Shown piece by piece: positions 1 to 5,369 of a stretch of 5,369 nucleotides of DNA. The position numbers and the translations under genes are program-made. The stretch spans positions 1-5,369 of the forward strand of contig CAKPSA010000078.1 in NCBI GenBank assembly GCA_934183145.1. Direction: 5' to 3'. Below the pieces are notes generated by a model. That model did not search any database. It was not told the origin of the DNA and saw only the letters and a list, made by a program, of their open reading frames with translations. This DNA is from an uncultured Veillonella sp. Lineage in GTDB: Bacteria; Bacillota; Negativicutes; Veillonellales; Veillonellaceae. Numbering within the stretch: position 1 is the stretch's first letter; each line of letters begins with the position of its first letter.

Positions 1-294
1 GTATGTATCGGTATTCAATCTAAAGGTACAACCTTGATTCACCAACGGGACTTACAACCACTTTCAAACTTGGAGTTATTCCCTCAAGCGCCGCTATTAA
101 CAGCTGAAACATACCGCGCTATCGGTAAAAATGCTGCTAAATACGCTAAGGGCGAATCCCCAACACCAGTACCAACATTGAACGATCAAATGGCTCGTCC
201 AAAATACCAAGCATTGTCCGCGTTGCTTCACATCAAGGAAACTAAGCATGTAGTAAAAGGTAAGCCAGCTGATGAAGTTCGTGTCACTGTATAA
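1..294 (+). CDS. pduD: Diol/glycerol dehydratase medium (beta) subunit, C-terminal part
   Basis: This is the C-terminal 97 residues of the medium subunit of adenosylcobalamin-dependent diol dehydratase, which converts 1,2-propanediol to propionaldehyde or glycerol to 3-hydroxypropionaldehyde inside the BMC. The reading frame is open from the first base, so the gene starts left of the window. The family usually has about 220 residues, so a bit over half is missing, including any N-terminal encapsulation peptide. Recognisable family stretches are [23 protein letters not shown], the QAPLLT segment, [25 protein letters not shown] and the near-terminal HIKETKHVV. The TTG at base 34 is an internal leucine, not a start. 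The stop codon overlaps the Shine-Dalgarno sequence of the next gene, indicating co-transcription. pduC (large subunit) is expected just upstream. Family assignment is secure; the choice between diol and glycerol as main substrate is not decided here. Confidence 0.96.
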   Translation, partial: VCIGIQSKGTTLIHQRDLQPLSNLELFPQAPLLTAETYRAIGKNAAKYAKGESPTPVPTLNDQMARPKYQALSALLHIKETKHVVKGKPADEVRVTV

Positions 295-299
295 GGAGG
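293..299 (+). promoter_or_regulatory. Strong ribosome binding site of pduE, overlapping the pduD stop
   Basis: AAGGAGG lies 6 bases before the ATG at 306 and shares two bases with the TAA stop of pduD. This is a near-perfect Shine-Dalgarno match and fixes the pduE start. The overlap would allow terminating pduD ribosomes to reload directly, which suits equal production of two subunits of one enzyme (inference). Confidence 0.85.
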
Positions 300-305
300 T
301 TTACT

Positions 306-836
306 ATGGCTAACGAATTAGAAGCCTTAATTCGGCAGATCGTATCTGAAATAGAAGGGGCGAAAGGCAGTACAACACAGTACTCAGCGCCTCATACACC
401 ATCTACAACTAATACAGTAGATAGAGTGGTTACAATCGAAGATTATCCGATTGCTAAAAAACATCCAGAATGGATTGATCTTGGTCAAGGCCGTGATTTG
501 AGCCATATTACGATGGATAACGTAATGGCAGGTCACATCACAATGGATGATTTGAAAATTTCTCCATCCATTTTGAAAGCTCAAGGTCAAATTGCTAAGG
601 CTGGGGGCCGTGATCAAATCGAACTCAACTTCTCCCGCGCCGCAGAAATGACGAAAGTTAGCGATAAACGCTTACTTGAAATGTATAATGCACTTCGTCC
701 ATATCGTTCTTCTAAACAAGAACTTTTGGATATTGCTAGCGAACTTGATGGTCTAGGTGCTCCAATTTGTGCAAACTTTGTACGAGAAGCGGCAGAAAAC
801 TACGAACGTCGTAAAAAACTGAAAGGTGATAATTAA
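306..836 (+). CDS. pduE: Diol dehydratase small (gamma) subunit
   Basis: Small subunit of the AdoCbl-dependent diol dehydratase PduCDE. At 176 residues it matches the roughly 173-residue PduE of BMC-type enzymes and is longer than the roughly 141-residue small subunit of non-compartment glycerol dehydratases, as I recall those lengths. The difference lies at the N-terminus: residues 1-18 form a probable amphipathic helix (hydrophobic L5, L8, I9, I12, V13, I16 between charged residues), followed by a Ser/Thr/Pro-rich linker at about 22-38. This layout resembles BMC encapsulation peptides. The catalytic-complex body starts near residue 46 with DYPIAKKHPEW, then AGGRDQIELNFSRAAE at 99-114, NALRPYRSS at 128-136 and the C-terminal FVREAAENYERRKKLKGD. 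A short repeated HITMD motif occurs at 67-71 and 77-81. The gene starts 11 bases after pduD and ends 18 bases before pduG. Confidence 0.97.
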   Translation: MANELEALIRQIVSEIEGAKGSTTQYSAPHTPSTTNTVDRVVTIEDYPIAKKHPEWIDLGQGRDLSHITMDNVMAGHITMDDLKISPSILKAQGQIAKAGGRDQIELNFSRAAEMTKVSDKRLLEMYNALRPYRSSKQELLDIASELDGLGAPICANFVREAAENYERRKKLKGDN

Positions 837-854
837 CCTATAGGAGATGTCATT

Positions 855-2681
855 ATGAAACGAATTGTTGGCATCGATATCGGAAACTCTACAACAGAAG
901 CGGCCTTGGCCGAACTTCATAGCAATGGAGAGGTAAAGTTCTTATCTTCTGCTATTGCTAGCACCACTGGTATTAAAGGAACACGCGAAAATATCGTAGG
1001 CCTCATGGATGCCCTCAAGTCGCTAATCAAGTCTGCTAATCTTACACTACGAGACATTGATTTAATTCGCATTAATGAGGCTACACCAGTTATTGGCGAT
1101 GTGGCTATGGAAACGATTACTGAAACCATAATTACAGAATCGACCATGATAGGTCACAATCCTAAAACACCAGGTGGTTTAGGACTTGGTGTAGGCTATA
1201 CAGTTCCTATTGAACAACTCATCGACAAGCCGCAAGATAAGCCATACATCGTGGTAGCTCCTAAAATTATCGATTTTGAATTGGTAGCACAGCTTATCAA
1301 TGCGTACTGTCAACGTGGTTATGATATTCGCGCTGCTATCCTTCAAGCCGATGATGGTGTACTCGTCAATAATCGATTAGATCATAAAATTCCTATCGTA
1401 GATGAGGTTGCGTATATCGATAAAATCCCAATGGGAATGCTTTCCGCTGTAGAGGTTGTAGAACCGGGGCAAGTGGTATCACAATTATCTAATCCGTATG
1501 GTATTGCCACTGTATTTGAGCTTTCACCAGAGGAAACAAAGAATATTGTACCAATTGCTAGAGCCCTCATCGGGAACCGCTCTGCAGTAGTTATTAAAAC
1601 GCCTGCAGGGGACGTTAAAGAACGGGTAATACCAGCAGGATCCATCATTGTTATGGGAAATGACCGGACTGTATCCGTCGATGTATCTGCAGGGGCAGAG
1701 AAAATCATGGAAACTCTTGAATCCGTTCATCCTATTGAGGATATCAGCGGGGAAGCAGGTACGAATGTAGGTGGCATGCTTGAAAAGGTTCGCCTCACAA
1801 TGGCGCAGTTGACGAATAAATCACCGCAAGACGTATATATTCAAGATTTACTAGCTGTAGATGTGGCTGTTCCTATTAATGTGAAAGGCGGCCTTGCAGG
1901 TGAGTTCTCTATGGAACAGGCTGTAGGCATTGCCTCTATGGTTAAGTCAGATCATCTACAAATGGAAATCATTGCAAAGCAGGTAGAAAAAGAGTTAGGA
2001 GTTCCTGTTGAAATCGGCGGTGAAGAGGCTGAATCAGCTATCTTAGGCGCTTTGACTACACCAGGGACAGCAAAACCAATGGCCATACTCGATTTAGGAG
2101 CAGGCTCTACCGATGCATCTATCATCAATCAAGAAGGAAAAATTAAGGCCATTCATCTTGCGGGCGCAGGAAATATGGTAACAATGCTAATCAACTCCGA
2201 ACTTGGTTTAGAGGATATGCATATTGCTGAATCTATTAAACGAGATCCATTGGCTCAAGTACTCAGTGTATATCACATTCGTCACGAAGACGGAACGGTG
2301 CAGTTCTTTAATGAACCACTTCCGGCAGCATTGTTTGGCCGCGTTGTTATTGTCACTCCTGATGGGCTCGTTCCTGTAGAGCGAGATATCCCACTCGAAA
2401 CGATTAAGCGTGTTCGTCAAACCGCAAAGAAACGGGTGTTTGTAACAAATTCTCTTCGTGCTTTGGCATCTGTTAGTCCTACTCATAATGTGCGAGATAT
2501 ACCATTCGTAGTTATCGTAGGTGGTTCTGCATTAGACTTTGAAATTCCTCAACTCGTAACCGATGCGCTTTCACAATATGCATTAGTAGCAGGTCGAGGC
2601 AATATTCGAGGCGTTGAAGGGGCACGTAATGCGGTAGCAACAGGTTTGGTATTATCCTATGCACAGAAGGGAGGCCTATGA
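855..2681 (+). CDS. pduG: Diol dehydratase-reactivating factor, large (alpha) subunit
   Basis: ATP-dependent chaperone-like subunit that, with PduH, releases damaged cobalamin from inactivated diol dehydratase so fresh adenosylcobalamin can bind. The 608 residues match the family's usual length of about 610. It has an actin/Hsp70-like ATPase fold: phosphate-1 motif GIDIGNSTTE at residues 6-15 and phosphate-2 motif DLGAGSTD at 413-420. The highly conserved block RINEATPVIGDVAMETITET (72-91) is present, as are GHNPKTPGG (100-108), SNPYGIATVFELSPEETKNI, GGLAGEFSMEQAVGIASMVKSD and the C-terminal VAGRGNIRG and RNAVATGL. T105, D166 and D183, which I recall as metal ligands at the subunit interface in the Klebsiella oxytoca structure, are all conserved at the same numbers. 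The ATG follows TAGGAGAT (841-848). The stop overlaps pduH, consistent with translational coupling of the two subunits. No key residue appears lost. Confidence 0.98.
   Translation: MKRIVGIDIGNSTTEAALAELHSNGEVKFLSSAIASTTGIKGTRENIVGLMDALKSLIKSANLTLRDIDLIRINEATPVIGDVAMETITETIITESTMIGHNPKTPGGLGLGVGYTVPIEQLIDKPQDKPYIVVAPKIIDFELVAQLINAYCQRGYDIRAAILQADDGVLVNNRLDHKIPIVDEVAYIDKIPMGMLSAVEVVEPGQVVSQLSNPYGIATVFELSPEETKNIVPIARALIGNRSAVVIKTPAGDVKERVIPAGSIIVMGNDRTVSVDVSAGAEKIMETLESVHPIEDISGEAGTNVGGMLEKVRLTMAQLTNKSPQDVYIQDLLAVDVAVPINVKGGLAGEFSMEQAVGIASMVKSDHLQMEIIAKQVEKELGVPVEIGGEEAESAILGALTTPGTAKPMAILDLGAGSTDASIINQEGKIKAIHLAGAGNMVTMLINSELGLEDMHIAESIKRDPLAQVLSVYHIRHEDGTVQFFNEPLPAALFGRVVIVTPDGLVPVERDIPLETIKRVRQTAKKRVFVTNSLRALASVSPTHNVRDIPFVVIVGGSALDFEIPQLVTDALSQYALVAGRGNIRGVEGARNAVATGLVLSYAQKGGL
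2667..2674 (+). promoter_or_regulatory. Ribosome binding site of pduH inside pduG
   Basis: AAGGGAGG lies within the last codons of pduG. It is only 3 bases from the first ATG (2678) but 6 bases from the adjacent second ATG (2681). The normal 5-9 base spacing favours the second ATG as the main start. Confidence 0.65.
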
Positions 2682-3052
2682 TGGACCAAAGTATCATCAG
2701 CAAGCCAACCATATTGCTGTATGCTACACAGCATATCAGTGAGGACGTACTAAAACCCGTTCTACATGGTATTGAAGAGGAAGGTCTACCAGTTGTCATT
2801 GAGTCCCACAGTGGTACGCATATGGCATTGGCTGATCTAGCATCTCGTAATTCCGCTTTATCTGTAGGTATAGGCGTTGATGAACAGGCTATTGTATTGA
2901 CCTATAAAAATATACCAGCTCATCAATTTATCTACCGACTAAGTGGTTACAGTCAATATCCAGATAGCTTACGCACCTTAGGTGTCAATGCAGCTCGCCT
3001 TGTAAAAGGAAATCCTTTCGTTTCTGATGAACGATTGGAAGTGGCCTTTTAA
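2678..3052 (+). CDS. pduH: Diol dehydratase-reactivating factor, small (beta) subunit
   Basis: Small subunit partner of PduG in the reactivating factor. Its fold is known to mimic part of the diol dehydratase medium subunit, which lets the complex displace that subunit and free the damaged cofactor. Length is 124 residues from the first ATG or 123 from the second; the family has about 116-125. Diagnostic segments are HGIEEEGLP (30-38), SVGIGVDEQ (62-70), TYKNIPA (75-81) and the C-terminal GVNAARLVKGNPF (102-114). E34 lines up with the glutamate (E31 in the K. oxytoca protein, from memory) that reaches the PduG metal site. Tandem ATGs at 2678 and 2681 overlap the pduG TGA by 4 or 1 bases; spacing from AAGGGAGG favours 2681. 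The N-terminal 10 residues are the least conserved part. It ends 27 bases before pduO. Confidence 0.95.
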   Translation: MMDQSIISKPTILLYATQHISEDVLKPVLHGIEEEGLPVVIESHSGTHMALADLASRNSALSVGIGVDEQAIVLTYKNIPAHQFIYRLSGYSQYPDSLRTLGVNAARLVKGNPFVSDERLEVAF

Positions 3053-3066
3053 ATACAACGAACTTG

Positions 3067-3074
3067 AGAGGTGG
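3067..3074 (+). promoter_or_regulatory. Ribosome binding site deciding the pduO start
   Basis: AGAGGTGG lies just upstream of the ATG at 3080, with GAGGTG ending 6 bases before it. In-frame GTG codons at 3071 and 3074 fall in or beside this site and so cannot be the start. The ATG at 3080 gives the family's usual MAIYTKTGD N-terminus. Confidence 0.85.
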
Positions 3075-3079
3075 TGCAT

Positions 3080-4126
3080 ATGGCTATTTATACGAAAACC
3101 GGTGATGCAGGTACAACAGCCCTTTTTGATGGCACACGGGTACCTAAAAATTCACTTCGTGTGGACACATATGGAACCTTTGATGAATTAAATGCACAGG
3201 TTAGTGTATGTGAGAAATTAGTCGTCTCACCAGAGAATAAACATGTGCTTCACACATTACAACATCAGCTCTTCCGCTTATGTGCGGAGGTAGCAACGCC
3301 TCATGTAGAAAATCTTAGTGAAAGTAGCAACTTGATTTCACAACAAGATATTAGCGATTTGGAACGTTTGATCGATGACTATACAAAGCGATTGCCACAG
3401 CAACATAGCTTTATATTAAGCGGAAATTATCTATCTGCTGCAGAGCTACATGTGGCTCGTACAATCTGTCGTCGCGGTGAACGGTTACTTATTAGCTTAG
3501 GTTCTGTAGAACCAATTCGCGATGAGGTTCGTAAATTTATTAATCGACTATCTGATGCTCTGTATATCATGGCTCGCATGGAAGACTACGTACAATTTGT
3601 GGAAACAATTGTAGAACGCGTTGCAGAACGCATAGCAACTAGTCCTGCGGAAATACGAACAGACAAGAAGCAAGGCATAGGTAATATAGAGCATACTGCT
3701 GAAAATGGAGTTAATGATATGACGACTGGAACAGAGTTAGAACATATTATGACGAAGCTTTCACAAGCGGCAATGGACTACGCTCAGTCCATAGGCGTAC
3801 CTATCGTTGTATCTATAGTAGATGCAAACGGTGTATTAATGTATTTCCAACGTATGTCAGATGCATTGCTCATCAGTAACGACATCGCACAGGCAAAGGC
3901 GTACACCGCAGTGGCTCTCAAAGCTGCAACTCATGAAATACATCCAAGCGCTCAGCCTGATGGCGATCTATTCAATATAGAATCCATGGTAAACCGTAAA
4001 ATTTGCACCTTTGGTGGAGGATATCCAATCATCATCAATGGCAGGATTGTGGGAGGACTTGGCATTAGCGGTGGTACTGTGGCACAAGATATGGACATTG
4101 CATCTCACGCATTACAATCTTTGTAG
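3080..4126 (+). CDS. pduO: Two-domain PduO: ATP:cob(I)alamin adenosyltransferase fused to GlcG/HbpS-like domain
   Basis: Makes adenosylcobalamin from cob(I)alamin and ATP for the diol dehydratase. It has 348 residues, close to full-length PduO (about 336). Domain 1, about 1-185, is the PduO-type adenosyltransferase: ATP loop YTKTGDAGTTALF (4-16) with SLRVDTYG and FDELNA (34-39), then FILSG (111-115), HVARTICRRGER (124-135) and FINRLSDALY (153-162). D35, F111, R127, R131 and N155 correspond, shifted by one at most positions, to residues I recall as important in Lactobacillus reuteri PduO. FILSG replaces the common FILPG. A charged, variable linker spans about 186-215. Domain 2, about 216-348, is the GlcG/HbpS-like (DUF336) domain with VPIVVSIVDANG (240-251), ALKAATHE (279-286), FGGGYPI (311-317) and GGLGISGGTVAQDMDIA (325-341). 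Domain 2 binds haem in some homologues; its role is unsettled. The gene lies directly after pduH, linking cofactor release with cofactor synthesis. Confidence 0.97.
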   Translation: MAIYTKTGDAGTTALFDGTRVPKNSLRVDTYGTFDELNAQVSVCEKLVVSPENKHVLHTLQHQLFRLCAEVATPHVENLSESSNLISQQDISDLERLIDDYTKRLPQQHSFILSGNYLSAAELHVARTICRRGERLLISLGSVEPIRDEVRKFINRLSDALYIMARMEDYVQFVETIVERVAERIATSPAEIRTDKKQGIGNIEHTAENGVNDMTTGTELEHIMTKLSQAAMDYAQSIGVPIVVSIVDANGVLMYFQRMSDALLISNDIAQAKAYTAVALKAATHEIHPSAQPDGDLFNIESMVNRKICTFGGGYPIIINGRIVGGLGISGGTVAQDMDIASHALQSL

Positions 4127-4132
4127 ATTTAT

Positions 4133-4139
4133 GAGGTGA
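4133..4139 (+). promoter_or_regulatory. Ribosome binding site deciding the facilitator start
   Basis: GAGGTGA lies 5 bases before the ATG at 4145. The in-frame GTG at 4136 is inside this site, so a start there is unlikely, and the real protein begins MDVTQMYISEF. Confidence 0.85.
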
Positions 4140-4144
4140 AAACA

Positions 4145-4867
4145 ATGGACGTAACACAAATGTATATTAGTGAGTTTGTTGGTACTGCCGTTTTAATTGC
4201 ATTTGGTAACAGTACAAATGCATCAATTTTATTAAAGAAAACCATCGTTAGTATCTTTGGTACTAATTGGTTACACATTATTTTTGGATGGGCCTTTGCC
4301 GTATCCTTTGGTGTGTATGTGGGGATTACACTTGGTGGTCCTGGACATTTGAACCCAGCTGTTACCTTTGCCCTTGCTGTGGCAGGCATATTCCCTTGGG
4401 ATCAAGTCATTCCAATGTCCATAGCTCAAATTGCAGGTGGTTTTACTGGTGCTGCTATTGCTGCATTATTCTATTATCCACACTTTAAAGTAACTGGCCC
4501 TGACGAAGGGAACTGTGTAGGGATTTTTGCAACAGGTCCAGCCATCGATAATAAACCTTTCAATTTGATATCCGAAATTATAGCTACGTTTATGTTTATG
4601 CTAGCTATTCTCTGCTTAGGTAAAATGGCTGATGGTTTAGCACCTATGGTCATCGGTATCTTGGTAGCATCTATTGGTATGTCCTTTGGTGCAACTACAG
4701 GATATGCGTTAAATCCAGCGCGCGACTTTGGTCCACGGTTAGCATATTTCTTATTACCGATTCCTAATAAAGGAACTGCGAACTGGCAATATGCATGGGT
4801 ACCATTTATTGGCCCGTTGATCGGGGCGGGCTTAGCCGTATTATTCTTCCAATTAGTGGCACCTTAA
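4145..4867 (+). CDS. Aquaglyceroporin-family glycerol/propanediol facilitator
   Basis: Inner-membrane channel of the MIP family, 240 residues, expected to let glycerol or 1,2-propanediol diffuse into the cell. Six membrane segments can be read at about 8-26, 43-62, 87-110, 140-158, 165-186 and 217-237. The two pore half-helices carry HLNPAVT (NPA at 70-72) and NPARDFGPR (NPA at 190-192). The Asp after NPAR is a hallmark of glycerol channels as opposed to strict water channels. Aligned to E. coli GlpF, the selectivity-filter residues are W49, G178, Y187 and R193, so Tyr stands where GlpF has Phe200. Loop B is one residue longer (LGGPGHLNP). It does the job of PduF, but in Salmonella pduF lies outside the main operon, whereas here the gene sits inside it, 18 bases after pduO. 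I give no symbol because pduF and glpF are both plausible and motifs do not separate them. Confidence 0.93.
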   Translation: MDVTQMYISEFVGTAVLIAFGNSTNASILLKKTIVSIFGTNWLHIIFGWAFAVSFGVYVGITLGGPGHLNPAVTFALAVAGIFPWDQVIPMSIAQIAGGFTGAAIAALFYYPHFKVTGPDEGNCVGIFATGPAIDNKPFNLISEIIATFMFMLAILCLGKMADGLAPMVIGILVASIGMSFGATTGYALNPARDFGPRLAYFLLPIPNKGTANWQYAWVPFIGPLIGAGLAVLFFQLVAP

Positions 4868-4880
4868 CTCTAGCTAGAGT
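4867..4880 (+). repeat. 14-base perfect palindrome after the facilitator gene
   Basis: ACTCTAGCTAGAGT is its own reverse complement and begins on the last base of the facilitator stop codon. It could be a dimeric-regulator operator, or the RNA could fold as a short hairpin (4-5 pairs with a small loop). No U-run follows; the next bases are ATATAAAAC. It therefore does not look like a standard intrinsic terminator. The palindrome itself is directly visible; any function is inference. Confidence 0.5.
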
Positions 4881-4952
4881 ATATAAAACAAAAACGAATT
4901 ATAGTTTATCAGGATAGTGTAAAGAATACATATTAACTTAGGAGGAGATTAT
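4868..4952 (+). other. 85-base AT-rich gap, the longest non-coding stretch in the window
   Basis: All other gene junctions here are overlapping or under 30 bases, so this gap divides the block into an enzyme/cofactor/transport part and a shell/GTPase part. It contains the palindrome at its left end, an AT-rich middle and a strong ribosome site (AGGAGGAG, 4940-4947) at its right end. I see no good promoter: the best pair, TTTATC (4905-4910) with TACATA (4927-4932), is a weak match to a sigma-70 consensus. An internal promoter, an mRNA processing site or plain spacing are all possible. Confidence 0.4.
4940..4947 (+). promoter_or_regulatory. Strong ribosome binding site of pduU
   Basis: AGGAGGAG, with AGGAGG ending 7 bases before the ATG at 4953, is one of the best Shine-Dalgarno matches in the window, in keeping with a structural protein needed in many copies. 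Confidence 0.85.
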
Positions 4953-5315
4953 ATGGCCTTTCAAGAGGTAATTGATGCAAAACAGCGCATCATACAAGAA
5001 TTTGTACCCGGAAAACAGGTTACGATAGCCCATGTTATTGCCAATCCTAAGCCAGATTTATTTAGAAAAATGGGGCTAGAGGAAAAAGGGCGAAATGCCA
5101 TTGGGATTCTTACCATAACACCTGGCGAAGGGACCATTATTGCAGCCGATATTGCAAGTAAATCCGGTGATATCGAAATCGGTTTCATCGATAGATTTTC
5201 GGGGGCACTTCTCATAACTGGTGATGTATCTGCTGTTGAATCTGCATTGCGCAGTGTAATTGAAGGTCTGCAACGTATATTAGGCTTTTTCCCAACGGAT
5301 TTAACTAGATCCTAA
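4953..5315 (+). CDS. pduU: BMC shell protein, PduU/EutS type (circularly permuted BMC domain)
   Basis: Minor shell protein forming hexamers in the facets of the propanediol-utilisation microcompartment. It has 120 residues; Salmonella PduU has 116. The N-terminal strand region [20 protein letters not shown] (13-32) forms the small beta-barrel cap typical of PduU/EutS. It is followed by [24 protein letters not shown] (49-72), [21 protein letters not shown] (76-96) and a C-terminal helix ending DLTRS. GDVSAVE matches PduU more closely than EutS. N48 precedes AIGI where E. coli EutS has the glycine (G39) that bends its hexamer, so a flat PduU-like hexamer is expected (inference). The N-terminus is about 4 residues longer than in Salmonella. 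It follows an 85-base gap with its own strong ribosome site and precedes pduV by 13 bases, the same U-V order as in Salmonella. Confidence 0.95.
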   Translation: MAFQEVIDAKQRIIQEFVPGKQVTIAHVIANPKPDLFRKMGLEEKGRNAIGILTITPGEGTIIAADIASKSGDIEIGFIDRFSGALLITGDVSAVESALRSVIEGLQRILGFFPTDLTRS

Positions 5316-5328
5316 TGAAAGGGTAAGT

Positions 5329-5369
5329 ATGAGCACTGAAAAGAAAGAAAAGCGTATCCTTCTAGTAGG
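5329..5369 (+). CDS. pduV: Start of a probable EutP/PduV-family GTPase, cut by the right edge
   Basis: Only 13 complete codons are visible (MSTEKKEKRILLV plus the first two bases of a Gly codon). A short charged lead followed by KRILLVG is how EutP/PduV proteins enter their first strand and P-loop; the GxxxxGKT loop would begin with that glycine, just past the edge. Position directly after pduU matches the Salmonella pduU-pduV order. PduV is a small Ras-like GTPase-family protein associated with the outer face of the microcompartment. An upstream AAAGGG (5318-5323) lies 5 bases before the ATG. The call rests mainly on gene order, as 13 residues are too few to prove a family. Confidence 0.68.
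   Translation, partial: MSTEKKEKRILLV

Noticed and set aside
503..548. Repeated HITMD motif in PduE (residues 67-71 and 77-81) as a duplication event
   Set aside because: Salmonella PduE, as I recall it, has a similar two-part pattern here (FTLEN then VTAQD), so this looks like a family feature and not a recent duplication.
1382..1708. 108-codon open frame on the minus strand inside pduG
   Set aside because: It lies wholly within a strongly conserved gene, has no visible ribosome site or family motif, and is best explained as an antisense shadow of pduG codon usage. The same holds for the other minus-strand frames at 384-617, 917-1147, 1524-1730, 2208-2486, 2512-2799, 4129-4389, 4961-5215 and 5076-5273.
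3071..3079. GTG start three codons upstream of the pduO ATG
   Set aside because: The GTGs at 3071 and 3074 lie in or next to the Shine-Dalgarno sequence; the ATG at 3080 has correct spacing and gives the family N-terminus.
4136..4144. GTG start three codons upstream of the facilitator ATG
   Set aside because: The GTG is inside GAGGTGA, the ribosome binding site of the ATG at 4145.
4267..4488. 73-codon plus-strand frame rich in Trp and Cys
   Set aside because: It is an out-of-frame reading of the facilitator gene, whose own frame carries both NPA motifs and the membrane segments.
4867..4888. Intrinsic terminator after the facilitator gene
   Set aside because: The palindrome forms only a short hairpin and is followed by an A-rich stretch instead of a run of T.
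4905..4932. Possible promoter TTTATC - 16 bases - TACATA before pduU
   Set aside because: Both boxes match the sigma-70 consensus poorly, and such matches are expected by chance in AT-rich DNA. It is noted only inside the gap entry.

Overview
The window is a single-direction (+ strand) block from a vitamin B12-dependent propanediol/glycerol utilisation (pdu) operon of the kind that encodes a bacterial microcompartment (BMC). Base composition looks low to moderate in G+C (low 40s % by eye), Shine-Dalgarno sites are strong and genes are tightly packed. Together with proteins that look like Firmicutes Pdu homologues as I remember them, this suggests a low-GC Gram-positive-lineage bacterium (Lactobacillales, Listeria-like or Negativicutes). 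I cannot place it to genus from sequence alone.

Layout: 1-294, C-terminal part of the diol dehydratase medium subunit (pduD, cut by the left edge); 306-836, small subunit (pduE); 855-2681, large subunit of the diol dehydratase reactivating factor (pduG); 2678-3052, its small subunit (pduH), overlapping pduG by 4 bases; 3080-4126, two-domain PduO (cobalamin adenosyltransferase plus a GlcG/HbpS-like domain); 4145-4867, an aquaglyceroporin-type glycerol/propanediol facilitator; an 85-base gap with a 14-base palindrome; 4953-5315, PduU/EutS-type BMC shell protein; 5329 to the right edge, the first codons of what is probably pduV (EutP/PduV GTPase family). There is no non-coding stretch over 300 bases, and I see no tRNA, rRNA, CRISPR or insertion sequence.

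How it works together: the facilitator admits 1,2-propanediol or glycerol. PduCDE (PduC presumably lies just left of the window) dehydrates it to propionaldehyde or 3-hydroxypropionaldehyde using adenosylcobalamin. PduGH exchanges damaged cofactor out of the inactivated enzyme, and PduO remakes adenosylcobalamin from cobalamin and ATP. PduU is a shell component of the compartment that holds the aldehyde, and PduV is a compartment-associated GTPase-family protein.

Every gene belongs to a described family, and I do not find an undescribed system. The points worth a second look are the gene order (facilitator inside the operon, pduO directly after pduGH, pduU-pduV following without the J-to-T genes), a tyrosine in the facilitator's selectivity filter, a possible internal start for the PduO C-terminal domain, and the palindromic gap before pduU.
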